Origin: Dysidea avara
Lineage: Eukaryota > Porifera > Demospongiae > Dictyoceratida > Dysideidae
DNA length: 64,000 nt
Direction of reading: 5' to 3'
Assembly: GCF_963678975.1 (NCBI RefSeq)
Contig: NC_089280.1
Coordinates: forward strand, 15,203,280-15,267,279
The notes beneath the pieces are model-generated. The model had not been told where the DNA came from. It saw only the letters and a program-made list of their open reading frames with translations, and did not search any database. Both the position numbers and the translations under genes were made by a program. Shown in pieces: positions 27,924 through 40,465 of this stretch. Positions within the stretch are counted from its first letter, which is position 1; each line of letters opens with the position of its first letter.

Positions 27924-28963
27924 ACTAAATAAGCCTAGCTACACCCCAGCCCCCCTAAACAAAGGTATCTCCTCCGCCTCTGCTTAGAAGTGATTACCAG
28001 TGAGTATCATTTTATTTTCCTTGCACCTGAATGTATTGGCTTGTCACTTTTACTTGCAGTCAATAAAATCAGCTGCAGCTAATGAAAGCTCATATTATGA
28101 TCAACATTTGGATACATCACTTTATGAAACAGTGGAAATTAGTGTGCTAGGCCATTGTCAACCTGAATGACTGTCTGTTACCCACCAAGTCTTCCATCAG
28201 ACAGACTCTGACAAAGCAATTAGTATATATCTTGCTCACAAAGAAATTTCTTGGCCTGGAGATGGATGCAGTGAGTGGACAACATAACCTTTTCTTTTAT
28301 GTAATGATGTAACAATTTTTCTATCATTGTAGCTTACATTTTTTCTTAACCTTGCCATACAACTGACTCTTTTACTTACTTAATATTAATTAATTTTGTA
28401 CATATGTGACCGAATTTGACAAAACAAGGCTTCCACACACATCGAATTGTCTGACTTTAACCAGTACAGTACAGCTGTAACTTGACTACTCAGCAAGCTA
28501 CTGGCCTAACAGTTTTGGAAAGTCCTTCCATAGCATAGTACAATACCAGGTCAAAATTTGAAACTAATGGTGTACTGCTACATTGAGTTGTGATACGTCA
28601 AAGTCATAAAAGTGGATGTGTGTGGAAGCCTTGTTTTGTCAAATTCAGTCACATATATTGCACTTACATACTTGCTTGCGAGGTTTTGCAATTATAATAA
28701 TAATAATAATAATACCACACAGATCTCCTTATGGAGTCTGGTTGTGGTTGCACGAGACTGAGGTATCATCTTCTAAAATAATTATTGTATTTAGCTATCC
28801 GCATGTTTCCTCATTTAATAATGATGATTGCATGGAAATTGTCCATTTTCTTGCAACTCGCTTGCAAGAATCTTGCAAGTCATTTCTCCCTGGAAATTCT
28901 TTTTTTTACAACCATTATATATAAAAATACATTAACAATCCACATAATTAAAAAATGCAACAG

Positions 28964-31900
28964 TCACATTGGTGATATTCTTGTTTCTGATCTAGAGTTC
29001 CAAGGTTCACCATCAAGACATATCCCAGCAGTAAAGTTAACACAACCATTAGAACTGTTTGGTAGCTGTATAAGTATTGCATTTATCGAACTTTTTGAGT
29101 CTGCTGTAGGCTGTACTGATATGGGATTTACAGGTATTACTGGTTTTAAATTCTCAGACATTCGTGGACGACAAAATATTTCAGTTATATCATATTGTTT
29201 TTGTGGAGCAAATACTGTGGGTTGATTCATAAAAACATGGATTTTTGGGAAAGGTCTCGACAACCATTTATTTGTGACTTCATTGTTTAATCTCTGAATC
29301 ATGTATAAATTCCACTGTCTTCTTGCAAAGATGATCATTACAATAGTCAAAAATGTTATTGTGAAGACAGAAAGAAACACCATCACAACACTGAACCAGC
29401 TTAAACTCAAAGCATCCTGATAGAAAACAATACTAAACTTAACGTCACTGTCTTTACTAAGAACAGCAATGTAAAACTTCATATTATTTTGAAATCTAAA
29501 TGTTTTATGTGAAAACTTCAGTGTTAACTGACCACTGATATTATAGTGGGATGTTACAATGTTTGATTGGTTGGTAGTATAATTTACATAATGTTCCCAA
29601 GTTGAAGAATTAACACCAACTTTGATGGCTTGGCTGTTATTAGAAATTAAGACATCCAGGCAGCCTTGAATAACACTAATAATCAATGTAATATCAAGGT
29701 TTGAATATTTAGGTTGAACTGCATAAAATATTGACTGTCTTGATGTTAGATTTGCCACAAGGATAGAACTATAATTGAGAATGCCATAACATTGACTTCC
29801 ATTCATTGGTACTCCAATATATCCAGGTACACATGTATTGCACTGTTACAGAAAAACTCAACAGTTTATAATGTACAAACACTAATACCTGATAATTTCT
29901 GCAGTCATGTTCACTTGAAGGTGGACATACAGTTGATTTAGTGTGATTTTTGCATTCACACTCTAGACCAGTATCATTGTTACATGTATTACTATAGCCA
30001 TTACATGGACATCTACAGTATATAGAAGCATAAGGATTAAGTATTATATATAACCACAAGTTTAAGGAAAATGTGACTGTCTCAGTATTGCCTATTTATT
30101 TATTTATTTAGAAATGCCAGTTTAAAGTATTTAGTGCGTTTGCTGTAACTTGAAAATGGTTGAAGCTACATGTGCCAAATTTACACTTGTTTTATACCAC
30201 AGTGCTACAAACAAGAATATTATAAGAAGCGCCTCTGTAATCAATCCAGTCGCTATACAGAAAATATGGATAATTACCATTACAAATGTAGGGAAGCTAT
30301 CAGCATGTGCTACCATAAATTGACACAGTCAGCAAAGATAATGGGACATGTAGGGGGACAAAGGCAAGTCCATAATGCATGTAGTGTATGTATCATGGTA
30401 TGCCAATAGGCATCTGTCAAACTGAAGCTTAGCACATCTAGCAGTAAAAAAAATCAAGTCCGTAGCATTAGCTGTTATTGAATTATGCTTGTCTAAAGGC
30501 ATCAGACAGTTAGTTAGTCAGCAGAAAATTCTACTGAATAAGCAACTTACTGGAAGTATATTGAGTCATATTTTCGGGCATGACTATAAGTAGCCAAGGT
30601 GCCATGAATGCATTGTGAAGCTGGTTTTTCTAGTCAATATTGTTTTTTTTGTGAGAAGTTGCAACTTCAATGATCCCTAATGTACAATACTATGATAAAT
30701 AATGCCCACAAACATTGTTTTTTGTAGGGCCTTTAAATTTTTTTGGAGGAAAAGGTCCTGGGAAGTTTGCCTCACTCTACATTAAAAGGGTGTATATTTT
30801 CATTGAAAAACTTTCCAATTATCACTGCCATTTTAAAACTTACTGGACACACGAAAATGACTTGGAGCTATTCTGGTAATAATATCCTGGCAAGCATTCA
30901 TTACAGTATCTTCCTGTGGTGCTATTCTGGCACTGAAGACAAGTAGACTCATTGAAGAAGGGACCCTTAACTCTCTATGGATAAAACAACACACTTCTCA
31001 ACCAGAAATAAGTATAAACACACTTCAACCTTACTGTAGTTATATCATTAGCATTAACACAAGTATCTGAGTTTCCGTTACAGAACTCTAGACATGGAAA
31101 GCATCCCTCAATCCCAGATCCAACAAACTGTGGTTGGCATACTTCACAGTTCTCTCCCTAATATCCAAAATATACAAGCATAGTATACACTATAGTAGAT
31201 GACTTATGTTTGACCTGTGTGTTATGTAAACACTCAAGGCAAATATGTTGCCCATCTGCAGAGTCATACATACATTCACTGTGGCCATTACATTCACATT
31301 GGACTGAGCAGTTTTCACCTAGAAGCATCATCCATTTTGACAACATATAAAGCATAAAGATAATCCTTACCAGCATATCCAAAATAACACTGACAAGTAT
31401 GGGGAGAAATGCATAGTCCATTATTTGAACAGTTTCCAGCACAAATAGGAATACAGGAATTTCTTCTAAAAATAAAAGTGTACATAGAGTGGTAAGTATA
31501 TATATTCTGGAGCATAACTCACCCTACAACATAATCATATGGGCACGTACAAACGAAACCATTTGGCACATCTTCACATTGCTGATCTTCAAAACAATTG
31601 TTGTGTCCATTTGCACACTCATTTTCAGCTGGACACTCAAAATTGACAAGCATTGCATCACTACGAAAGCAATTGGTAATATTCTCTAGTGTAACACAGG
31701 AGCCTTCTCCATTGCTGCTATTTATATGACACCAAATACAATGAGCAGCCTCTAAACAACTATGACAGTAATTTATTGTGTTACATGGATCATGGCATAA
31801 TTCCTCTTCCGAAACAATCACACCACAATTCCCAGTAGTACATTTAATAGATGCTTCAACATCAGATACACATTCTCCAATTTCAATTAGCCATCTACAC

Positions 31901-34900
31901 CTAACAGGACCTGCGACATGACTGTATGCATTGGTACAAGTAGAACATGATTTGTATGATGAACAGACAAGTGGACATTGCTGTATGTTGCGTATCACTG
32001 TAAGCATAAACCTGCCAGCAGTTTGATGTATTATGGTATTCACTAGCTCAGTATTAAAGCACCTCCATTCATCAGGATGATCAAATATTCTTACACTGTC
32101 ACCATGCAAGTGCTCGAGCTGGTGCATCCATACACAACCCTTTCTGACACAATCATTACAAGTTGCAGCTTCACACTGAGAGAAATAACATACAGTAGAA
32201 ACATTTTGCTGCAGCACAGAATTGAAATAACATGTACTTAAACACTCGTCTAAAGAATTCATACAGTTCTCTGAGCAAGGACACCACTGACATGATCTTT
32301 GATGAAAATGACCAGACAAGCAGGAATCACATGTCATAGAGTTCATGCATGATATAGACTGACATTCATTCAGTACTACCACAGCTCCATCGCATATTGC
32401 TGATACATTATCATTCAACGTACTTACACACAGTGAAGTATTTAGTGCATCAAAATGGCAGTATTGGCACCACTCTAATAAAGAGCATGTATTATTAGCA
32501 CCTGCTAATAGAGGACATAGATCTTGTGGAGGAGCTATTACATTTACGTCATTATGGGCCATTGTATGATACCCTCCAGATAGCATCACAGTGCCATTCT
32601 CTAGTACAATAGCACCCATACCAAACCTTTGAATAGAATGATTTTCTGTAATAATACGACAATCATGATAATAGATAATTGCACATATAAACATGCTGAA
32701 TACCTTGTGTACCTATCACTGGAATATATCCACAAGTAGAGTTAAGAACAAATATCAATGTGTTCTCTGCATAACAGCTCTTGCTGTCTTTGTACAAACC
32801 TCCAAACACATAATAATTTCTATCGATCAAAACTGATGATGAGAACAATCGTGTTAAACTCTAAAAAAATTGATACATAACTGCTGTTATTTATTTGGAG
32901 AACTAACCAAAGTAGATGATGATTTGACTTGTAAAATGGACCACTGCAATGTATGCATGTTAAGGGAGTACAAAGATGCTGAGACCTCAAACGTCCACTC
33001 AACCAACTGCAACCCTCCATAAACTAACAGTGAGTTTAAATGGCTGTCATATGCTGCAGTATGGCCTATTATACCTGCAATATATTGTAAAGACATAATA
33101 ATACCAAAAGTAACTCCCCATTATTTACTCTTGGTAATAGTTTATGCATAGTGATAAAATGAGCATAGAGTCCCTTGATCGGGCTTGATTCTGTTTTATA
33201 TAGTGCCACTTTACTTCATGGCTATATGGATGGATGCAGTTATCAATTTGAAGACTTGTTGAGTAGGAACTGAGTAGGGACTGAGTTAACTGAACACATG
33301 CATGACTATACTATCAGAGTTATTGACTACTCTACTGGAGTATCTAGATTGCTCATGATTTTAACTAGAGCATGCCTCTGCACCCTCTCCACATCTGCCT
33401 CACTGAAGCTACAATAGCACACCTTCTATAAGTAGAGTGGAACCTGTCTTAGCGACCACCTGTATAAAAGGCCAATTCTCTATGAGTCCCAACTACAAAT
33501 TTCCCAAATGAGACATCTATACACTAATCCACCTGTCAAAAGCAGACACCTGTCTATTATTAAGGCCAAGCCCGAAGGTATCTGGTTTAGACACATTCCA
33601 CTGTATATGCAACCATACATGCATAACCCTAGAAGAGCTGAAAGTGGAGATGTGGATGGAGGTCAAATATCCGATGCTAAATATGCTATTGAATCACATA
33701 TGTAGCAAAATCTGGTATACACAATATGTGCAGATATCTACATACATGCATGTATGTTTTCATCAATTATACGATATCAAGTACATACCTGTTGGCTTTG
33801 CTTCTCCACTGGTCATTAATACTTCCCATGAATTATTAGCCATGTTGTATTTCCAATAGTGGCTGTTGACTTCTGTGGAATTCATTCCTCCCACAACAAT
33901 CATGTATTCATTTACAACAGTAGCTGTGTGGCCATGCATAGCTACCTATATGAATCATACATAAAGATGTTTAGTTATACAATAAAAAATACCTTACATT
34001 TCCATGAAGTTCTGACCATTGTCTAATAGCTACATCAAATTTCCAAAGCCCTCCATTAGTAATAGTAGCATTCTTTCCTCCATAAATTATTACTGAATTG
34101 TTGAAGATGATACCTGAATGAAGATACCTGCCGGTTGGTCCTTCAAGTGTACGAATGTATTTCTTGCTTGTAAGGTCATTATTAATTTCCACTATGCTAT
34201 CACAAATATTTCCTTGGTGATCTATTCCTCCATATAAGATCATCTTTCCCCTGGTGTAATCATAAACTGCTATATGGTGATAGAATCCATCACAATTTCT
34301 GTCGGGGGTAAATTCCTAACAGAAAAAAAAAGTGGCTAGATAAATGAAATTATTTGTCATATTACCATTTCAATAGTACCCATTTAAACTAAGCTAGCTA
34401 GCCACGTATGTAATTAGATGATACATTTTGCTTCATAGTTAATACACAAAATACGTTCTTGTACAGAAGCATCCACCAGGAATTCTAAACAATCTTCATA
34501 ACCCTAAACTAGGTACGTGCCACTGTTATCTTTGGATGCACAACATATTGCCTGCATTTTAGATTAATGTTTTAACTTACTGATACAATGGGGTTTAATT
34601 AATCATATAATTGGGTTAGAATCATGCGTCAATATTAAATTTAAAGCATACGTGTTCTTCGCACCCCTTTCTACTATCTATGATTAAAGTCACTAGTGAC
34701 CCAGCATGCTACATGATCAAGTTTATGTTATTTCATTTCTAGAGCTATTGTAGCTGCAGTTTTGTGACAGTGTGGACTCCTAAGTTGCTGTTCTGGCCAT
34801 GGACTATCTTGCAGGTATGGTGTACTTGTACATGTAATGACCAGTTAAGTGATCATGACAAATCTAGGAATTTTAATAGGGGTCTCGGGAAATTTTCCCA

Positions 34901-37900
34901 GACTAGAGTGTGCAGGGGCGGATCCAGACTTTTAAAAAGGGGGGTTCCACTTTGAAATTGCAACTTCAGCCTAGCTGTATAAGTTGAAGACCAAAGAAAA
35001 AAAAAAAAAAAAAGGTCATCACCTGCTCACAATAGCTGCCACCTCACCAACTATATTTATTTATAACCAGATATATAGCTTGCTACACTGCTCCTCAAAA
35101 GACTACTGTGACTGCTCTATTAGAGTATCTCGATTTGACTGCTCTATTAGAGTATCTCGAGTGAGAGAGGCTTTTCAAAAGGGGGGTTCCATGGAACCCT
35201 TGGAACCCCCCCTGGATCCACCCCTGGTGTGGAGCATGTTAAACTATGGAATCTGGGGGAAACTCTCTAGGAAATTTTACTAGGAAGCTTCGACATAAGA
35301 TTACAGGTTTTTGCAATTGAATTCGGCGACTTTGCAATTGAATTCGTCCCGTTTGCAATTGAGTTCGTCGCTTTTGCAATTGAATTTGTCCCGTTTGCAA
35401 TTGAATTCGTCCCGTTTGCAGTTGAATTCGTCGGTTTTGCAATTGAATTCGTCCCGTTTGCAATTGAATTCGTCGCTTTTGCAATTGAATTCGTCGCTTT
35501 TGCAGTTAAATTCGTCCATAACAAGAATGGCAGCTGGAGCAAACATGAAAACATGATGTAGCAGCTGCTACAAGAACTTGTTCAAGTACAACAGTAGTAA
35601 ACAACTCTTTATAAGGCAATAATTCTTCCTCTACAGCCTCTCCAACAACATTCCAAACTCTAGTACGCCATTCGCGATGGGTGTGGTCACTCGCGAGCAA
35701 GCTAATTAACTTGTCAGACAGCTATCAACTTCGCGTACTACCAGCTTCAATTACCTTCTAGTGTCTCAAGTGTAACTCTCCATGGCATAAATAGTTCATC
35801 TCTTAATGAACGGGTTGGTTTCTTGGAGCCGTTTTGTTTATGACGAATTGTAATGCAAACTCGACGAATTCTATTGCAAAACCGACTAATTCAACTGCAA
35901 AAGCGACGAATTCAATTGCAAAACCGACGAATTCAATTGCAAACGGGACGAATTCAATTGCAAAGGCGACGAATTCAATTGCAAAAACCTGTAATAGCTA
36001 ATGCATATTACACTGTTGCTATAAATTTAAAATATGTATGAGCCAACATTGAAGATGATACCACTGCTTCCTAATTTTTTTGGCAATTTTGATGACCCAC
36101 TGTACTGCTGCTGGCAGAGTATAAACATTTCTATCAACAGTATGATCATTACCAAAAATAATTTCCAAAGCAAACCAATTGTTGCAATCAAAATTTTCCC
36201 CTCGTATTTTTTTTACAAGACGACCAACCATATACTAGTTAATACTTCATATATACTACTAAGGATATAACAAGTACTCAAGCCAGTCAGCTCTTGAGTT
36301 ACATCTCTTAAAGGCATATATGCACTGCCACTCATGACTTTGTTGCTTGACTAGTGATATAATTCACTTCACACTTTGTGTATATATATGTGATCAGCGC
36401 CTCAAGTTCTACACCTTAAAGTAGCACTTCAATCTGTAGGCAAGAATTGGTACTCTACTTGTTACAAACATATTTCAATTATCACCCATTTATTGTTAAT
36501 TGGTTTCAGATCAGAAAATTTAGCCTAAGCCAATGCAGGTGGTGGTTTATTATTCATTACAATCTGACATGCATCTGACTGTTTAAGCTGACTGCTCTAT
36601 TAGAGTATTTTGATGGATATACTTATATATAAGTGAAAGGATAGGTCTTTAGCCTACCTAGAGTCTGCCCTCTTCTATGCCTAGCTATCTAAGTAAGTTG
36701 ATTTAGTACTTCCATATAGTAGAGCAGTTAAGCAAAAAAATTGTTCACTTTTTGATAAAAGAGTCAACCTTGGTACAATCTTTGCTGCCATGATATGGTG
36801 CCATTAAAATTACCTATCGTATCACACACAAGAACCAAACACACAAATTATTAAAGAAACCATAAAAGTCGTCAATAAAAACATACTGGAACTTTGTACC
36901 TTCATAGGAAAGCAAGGGTTGGTCAAATATAAAATCTGACCCAGGAATGTATCCATCAGGTTGCAATAATTATTAAGAAGCATGCGGAGGACTATACTAC
37001 ACGAAACCATACATGTACAAGATATTACACAGAAACCTGACACCTCTGTAATCCAAAATACTTCTATAATCTGACATCTGACATTGTTTTATATACCAAA
37101 GACTTTTCTATGTAATACTACCTCAATAATCCGACATCCTTGCTAATCCAACACAATTTTCTTATCCCAATGAGTGTTGAATTATGGAGGTTTCACTATA
37201 TTATGCCTGTACTAAACATTGACGCCTTTATAAGAGTATCTACAGCTTGTTTTACCACATTTTGAAAGATTTTTTTGAATTCATCATATGTAAACCAAAG
37301 ACACAATTTCAGGCACACTGGTATGGTTTCCTGGTTAGCTAGGATTGTATTTATAACTTGTTCTAGAAGCTTCCAAAAATGCCCTAAGACAATGACTTTG
37401 ATGTGCCACCATATCTCAAATCATTTAGTGTACCTTACTCAACTTCCACGGAAAATTTTGTGCCTTTATCACAAAGGGAATGATTTTAGCCAATTTCAAC
37501 GCTAATTAGCCACTCGGCTATATAATCAGTAAACACTGAGATGATGAAATGAAAACTTGCATGATGTCATAATAATGACCAAATTTAGGCGGTGAGACAT
37601 AGGAATGTTGGTGGGGAATCTGAAACAAAAAAAAAAAAAAAAAAAAAACAATAAGTAAAAGTGGTTCCTGGTGCTTAGAAAGCTAGTTCAATTTGTTGTG
37701 TTACCCAGCCAAGTGATAATTCAATGATTCAGCTAGGCTTACTTTTAGCCCAATATATCGCGTGACTCACCACCCATCAAAACTAGACAACAGCCAGCAT
37801 CCATATTTACTTATTTTGATGGCACATACATATAGAGGTGGCAATTCAAAGTGATGTACAACTTACAGTTAGTCTTCTATTCTACATTAATTTAGCATTC

Positions 37901-39287
37901 TAGTAGATATACGTATACGTGCGTACTATGCAGTGTTGGGGTAGTTACAGGCTCATGTTACTACATGCAACAAAAAACTATTTAGTTACAGCTGAGGTTA
38001 CAGCTCATAAAATAAAGTAATTAGAATATGTATACTTTGTGTGCACAGCCTTAAGCTGTCACGTGTGCAACTACCACATGACACGATCATGTTGTTGGAC
38101 AGTGTGTAAACCATAGTTATTCAAGAGAAAGTAGCTGCATTCATTAACTCGAGGTGTGCTTTGTTACTGCTTTGTTACTTCGTTGTGGCTAAGCATTACT
38201 CAGTGCGAAATCAGTAACTTCATTACTTGTAGTAATGTACCTATCAATGTCAAGCCCCACCTTCATCCCCAGGAGTCCCCATACACCTACTGGGGATTTG
38301 ACATCTACATCTTGCCTCACCCCTGGGGCTTTTGATGGTGGCAGTTAAAATTTATTTGCAAATCAAATCCCCTTTATATAAACCCCTTTTGAGATGGGGA
38401 CAAAGTGGGATTTTGACAAGCAGACTGGGGAATTTGACAATAGACTTTGTTAAATCCCCTGTATTGCCACACCCTACCCGGGGGTGGGGCATGACATTGA
38501 TAGGTGCATAATATTACTTAAACATTTGACACCGAGTAACCTCATTACTTAGGTAGCGCATTACATTTGTAGGTGAAGTAATTTGAGTTATATTACTAGT
38601 TTTTATAGCATAATTATTTTGTTACTTAGTTACCTAATATATTACAAAACATGTAACATAATTAAGTAACACGTTACTCCCCAACACTGGTACTATGATG
38701 CCATTACAATTAAGTAATACTCTTACTAGATAAGATGCATTAGTATCCACTGGTACAATGGAGTATGTAGCATTGAATCTGACAAAATCACTTTGCCCGG
38801 TATCTTGATACAATATGATAACCACATTTGATGTATATAGTGTTACTGTGCTACCCACTGACTGCAAATCTGCACCACTGTAAGTAGCAACCAATGATGT
38901 AGAAGCATTTGACTGCTGGTATGCGTATACATAGTATTCCCCACACAGTGAATCACTTGTACTGCTTAAATGCAAAGTGACCATATGAACGATGTTGTTG
39001 TCAGACAATTGCAATGAATCATATTCTTCTGTCAATGATGAGTAGTCTGTTATGTTTAGTCCAGCAAATATCCATACATGGTAATTTATACTATTTGTAG
39101 TACTGCTCCAGACTCCAAAAGTACCGTAGTAATTTTGAAGAAAGTTAATTTGTGGTCTGCTAGCTGTGAGCAGACTCGCAGTAGCGGTGAAGATCAACAA
39201 AATCACCACCTGATTGGAAGGACACGATCACTACGTCCGTGACGATAAAAAACAGACTACTAGAACACTTACAAAAGCTTCCCTCAT
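28964..39287 (-). CDS. MEGF8: MEGF8/attractin-family single-pass receptor (CUB-like, kelch, PSI, EGF, TM), at least 12 exons
   Basis: Minus-strand exons: 39287-39273, 39209-38727, 34315-33998, 33945-33789, 33074-32908, 32860-32704, 32645-31523, 31465-31371, 31318-31215, 31157-31035, 30012-29889 and 29842-28964, about 1250 residues. A signal peptide (MREAFVVILLIFTATASLLTA) leads a CUB-like domain. Then come kelch blades (MILYGGIDHQG, MIVVGGMNS, VFGGLY), cysteine-rich PSI-type repeats (one exon of 1123 bases), an EGF (CSNNGLCISPHTCQC) and laminin-type EGFs (CECNGHSEC, CPCNGYSNTC). A membrane-proximal domain (VQPKYSNLDITL), one TM helix and a tail with SRPFPKIHVF and ILIQLPNSSNGC follow. The tail and VQPKY block match MEGF8 better than attractin, and no C-type lectin domain is seen. 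Vertebrate MEGF8 is over twice as long with two propellers. MEGF8 acts in signal-receptor turnover. Exons 31157-31035 and 30012-29889 do not join in phase, so one small exon between them is probably missing. Confidence 0.85.
33435..33603. mobile_element. TA-flanked short DNA element with GAGTGGAACCT-like ends
   Basis: The left end is GAGTGGAACC and the right end ATTCCACTG, with TA outside each. The left terminus resembles the element at 23681-23845. It lies in an MEGF8-like intron (33075-33788). Confidence 0.55.
34913..35226 (-). mobile_element. 314 bp hAT-like nonautonomous element, near-identical inverted mate of 27607-27923
   Basis: It starts CAGGGGCGGATCCAG and ends CTGGATCCACCCCTG, with the same interior blocks in reverse order (A run, GGTGATGTGG-type block, GCTTGCTACACTGCTCC, two GACTGCTCTATTAGAGTATC). 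High identity to the 27.6 kb copy indicates recent movement of this family. Confidence 0.8.
35300..35995. mobile_element. Fold-back element with arms made of a 21 bp tandem repeat
   Basis: The ends ATTACAGGTTTTTGCAATTG and CAATTGCAAAAACCTGTAAT are inverted repeats. The left arm (35311-35515) has about 10 units of a 21 bp repeat centred on TTTGCAATTGAATTCGTC. The right arm (about 35841-35990) has about 7 units in the opposite orientation. Between them lie about 325 bp of unique sequence (35516-35840). Tandem repeats inside long inverted arms are the hallmark of Foldback-type DNA elements. The open frames across the arms are by-products of a repeat length divisible by three. Confidence 0.75.
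37931..38689. mobile_element. hAT-superfamily nonautonomous element with perfect 8 bp target duplication
   Basis: The ends CAGTGTTGGGG and CCCCAACACTG are inverted repeats, flanked by identical 8 bp GTACTATG (37923-37930 and 38690-38697). The interior has GTTAC/GTAAC-rich stretches. CAGTGTTGGG ends with 8 bp duplications are typical of hAT elements. It lies 37 bp beyond the CUB-like exon, inside the intron. A second member is at 55648-56152. Confidence 0.9.
38240..38504. mobile_element. 265 bp element nested inside the hAT element at 37931-38689
   Basis: The ends CCTATCAATGTCAAGCCCCA and TGGGGCATGACATTGATAGG are inverted. The interior is rich in CCCC/GGGG (CCCCTGGGG-like). The hAT relative at 55.9 kb lacks this segment at the corresponding point (after CATTACTTGTAGTAAT), which shows it is an insertion. 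Confidence 0.75.
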
Positions 39288-39501
39288 GAAGATCGTTGTG
39301 TTGTCAACTCGGTCGTTAACGCTGTGATCGGTTGTTATTTTGGAGACCCACCCCTCCGGCAGTTTTCGTCAAATCATAGATACTACACCCCCTATGGGGG
39401 GGTTATGTGTCTCTTATGTTTTCGATCAGTTAAAAATATTGGGTTAGCCGGCACTCAGTTTATCCATAGCGAGGTCCATAGGTAGGTTTGTCAAAGCGAA
39501 C
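39288..39501. promoter_or_regulatory. Head-to-head promoter region of MEGF8 (-) and the ARM-FN3 5' fragment (+)
   Basis: Only 214 bp separate the two start codons. The right part (about 39405-39501) is similar to the sequence before the intact ARM-FN3 start (about 46040-46096), so it is the original ARM-FN3 promoter side. Confidence 0.5.
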
Positions 39502-40002
39502 ATGGAGCAGTCTATGATCAAATTTGTTACTATAATCTTCGAGCAAGTGGATACACTCTGTGACCATTCCCATATAAAGAAGGAAGAATCATTGTTACTT
39601 CAGTGTCGCTAGAAGTATAGCAACCTATGTTATTTTCGTGTGTTTATTAATTCAGTACAGCTGATGTTTAAAAGCAGTGTACCATGCACTTTGGCATCAT
39701 TAGTATTACTAACCAAATGTGCTAGCTATAGCTATAGATGATTATAGAAAGTGCATGCAGTCAATGGAAGCCATATAGCTACGGTAGATATATGAAATGC
39801 ACGTGCTTTAAACGTACACTCTCCTTCCTAGAAGCCAACAAAATAAAATTAATGTCAAGGTGTGTGTTTAGTACAAATGACCCCCACCGATGATTACACA
39901 TTCCTGCTAAATGGTGTGTGACTCAATGAAATGTTTAGATGCTGCTACTTACGTATATATGTACATTTAATGGCAGTGTTGAGTGAAAGGAGGTACAGTT
40001 GA
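39502..40002 (+). pseudogene. Truncated 5' fragment of the ARM-FN3 gene
   Basis: The start ATGGAGCAGTCTATG and surrounding bases match the intact gene at 46097. The similarity resumes in the following intron (GGCATCATTAGTATTACTAA; ACAAATGACCCCCAC; TGGTGTGTGACTCAAT) and in the second exon (TTAATGGCAGTGTTGAGTGA). It stops at about 40002, where PKN-like intron sequence begins. The remaining first-exon frame encodes only 36 residues before a stop, and all downstream exons are absent. It marks the right end of the first unit of the segmental duplication. Confidence 0.8.
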
Positions 40003-40465
40003 CACTCTAATAGCAAACCTAAAATACTGGAAGTGAATTCTATTAGAGTGTTTTGTCAGGTGGTAGATGTTCTGTCAGTGTACATGTAAGTATATCTATT
40101 AGTGTGATTGAATAGTAAAGTTTAATTGACTGGACTTTCTCATTTAAAACAAGTACACTTTCATATTAAAGTCTGTTCTAATTGGGGAAGTTTGCCGGAT
40201 GGTCTACACTATTGGTGATGTATATTGCTTACACTTTGATCACCTTTTGTGGCTACAGTGCACAGAGGAGTGGAGACAATTTTGGCGGGGTAAATGTTCA
40301 TTGGTGGCTATGAAGCATGCCCCCCCGACCCCGCTACAGAATTTCTTTTAGATCAAGACTCACGGTAGTGAGTCGCGAGGCCAAGAAGCATAAAGCGCGT
40401 GCCCACAAAACAATAAACACGCGACCACTACTGTGAGTCATTTATTTTAATAGAACAAAAACTTA

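Larger units (their letters stand above)
25930..28963. other. Intergenic cluster of nested short DNA elements
   Basis: No gene is supported here. The interval is packed with members of the CTCTAATAGAG hAT-like family (from 26162, 26417, 27079 and 27607) and with long C and G homopolymers. It also holds an (ATA)n run near 28694. The stretch 28020-28615 has no recognisable feature. Confidence 0.6.
34316..38726 (-). other. 4.4 kb MEGF8 intron between the CUB-like and kelch exons, rich in mobile elements
   Basis: It contains the hAT-like element at 34913-35226, a fold-back element (35300-35995), an isolated GACTGCTCTATTAGAGTAT core (about 36588), an A-run (37626-37648) and a hAT element with a nested one (37931-38689). 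An EGF domain that family members carry after CUB was looked for and not found. Confidence 0.6.

Noticed and set aside
28616-28924. 102-codon frame upstream of the MEGF8 stop
   Set aside because: Low-complexity isoleucine run from an (ATA)n repeat; no conserved motif or splice context.
31523-32645. C-type lectin domain, as in attractin
   Set aside because: The exon shows only closely spaced cysteine modules of PSI/EGF type; no WND or EPN-type lectin motifs were found.
35239-35556. Open frames on both strands made of repeating EFNCK or TNSIA-type units, like a repetitive protein
   Set aside because: They follow from a 21 bp tandem repeat whose length is divisible by three. All frames stay open, and the arms belong to a fold-back element.
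35311-35990. CRISPR-like array
   Set aside because: The repeats are directly adjacent with no unique spacers, occur as inverted arms, and the genome is animal.
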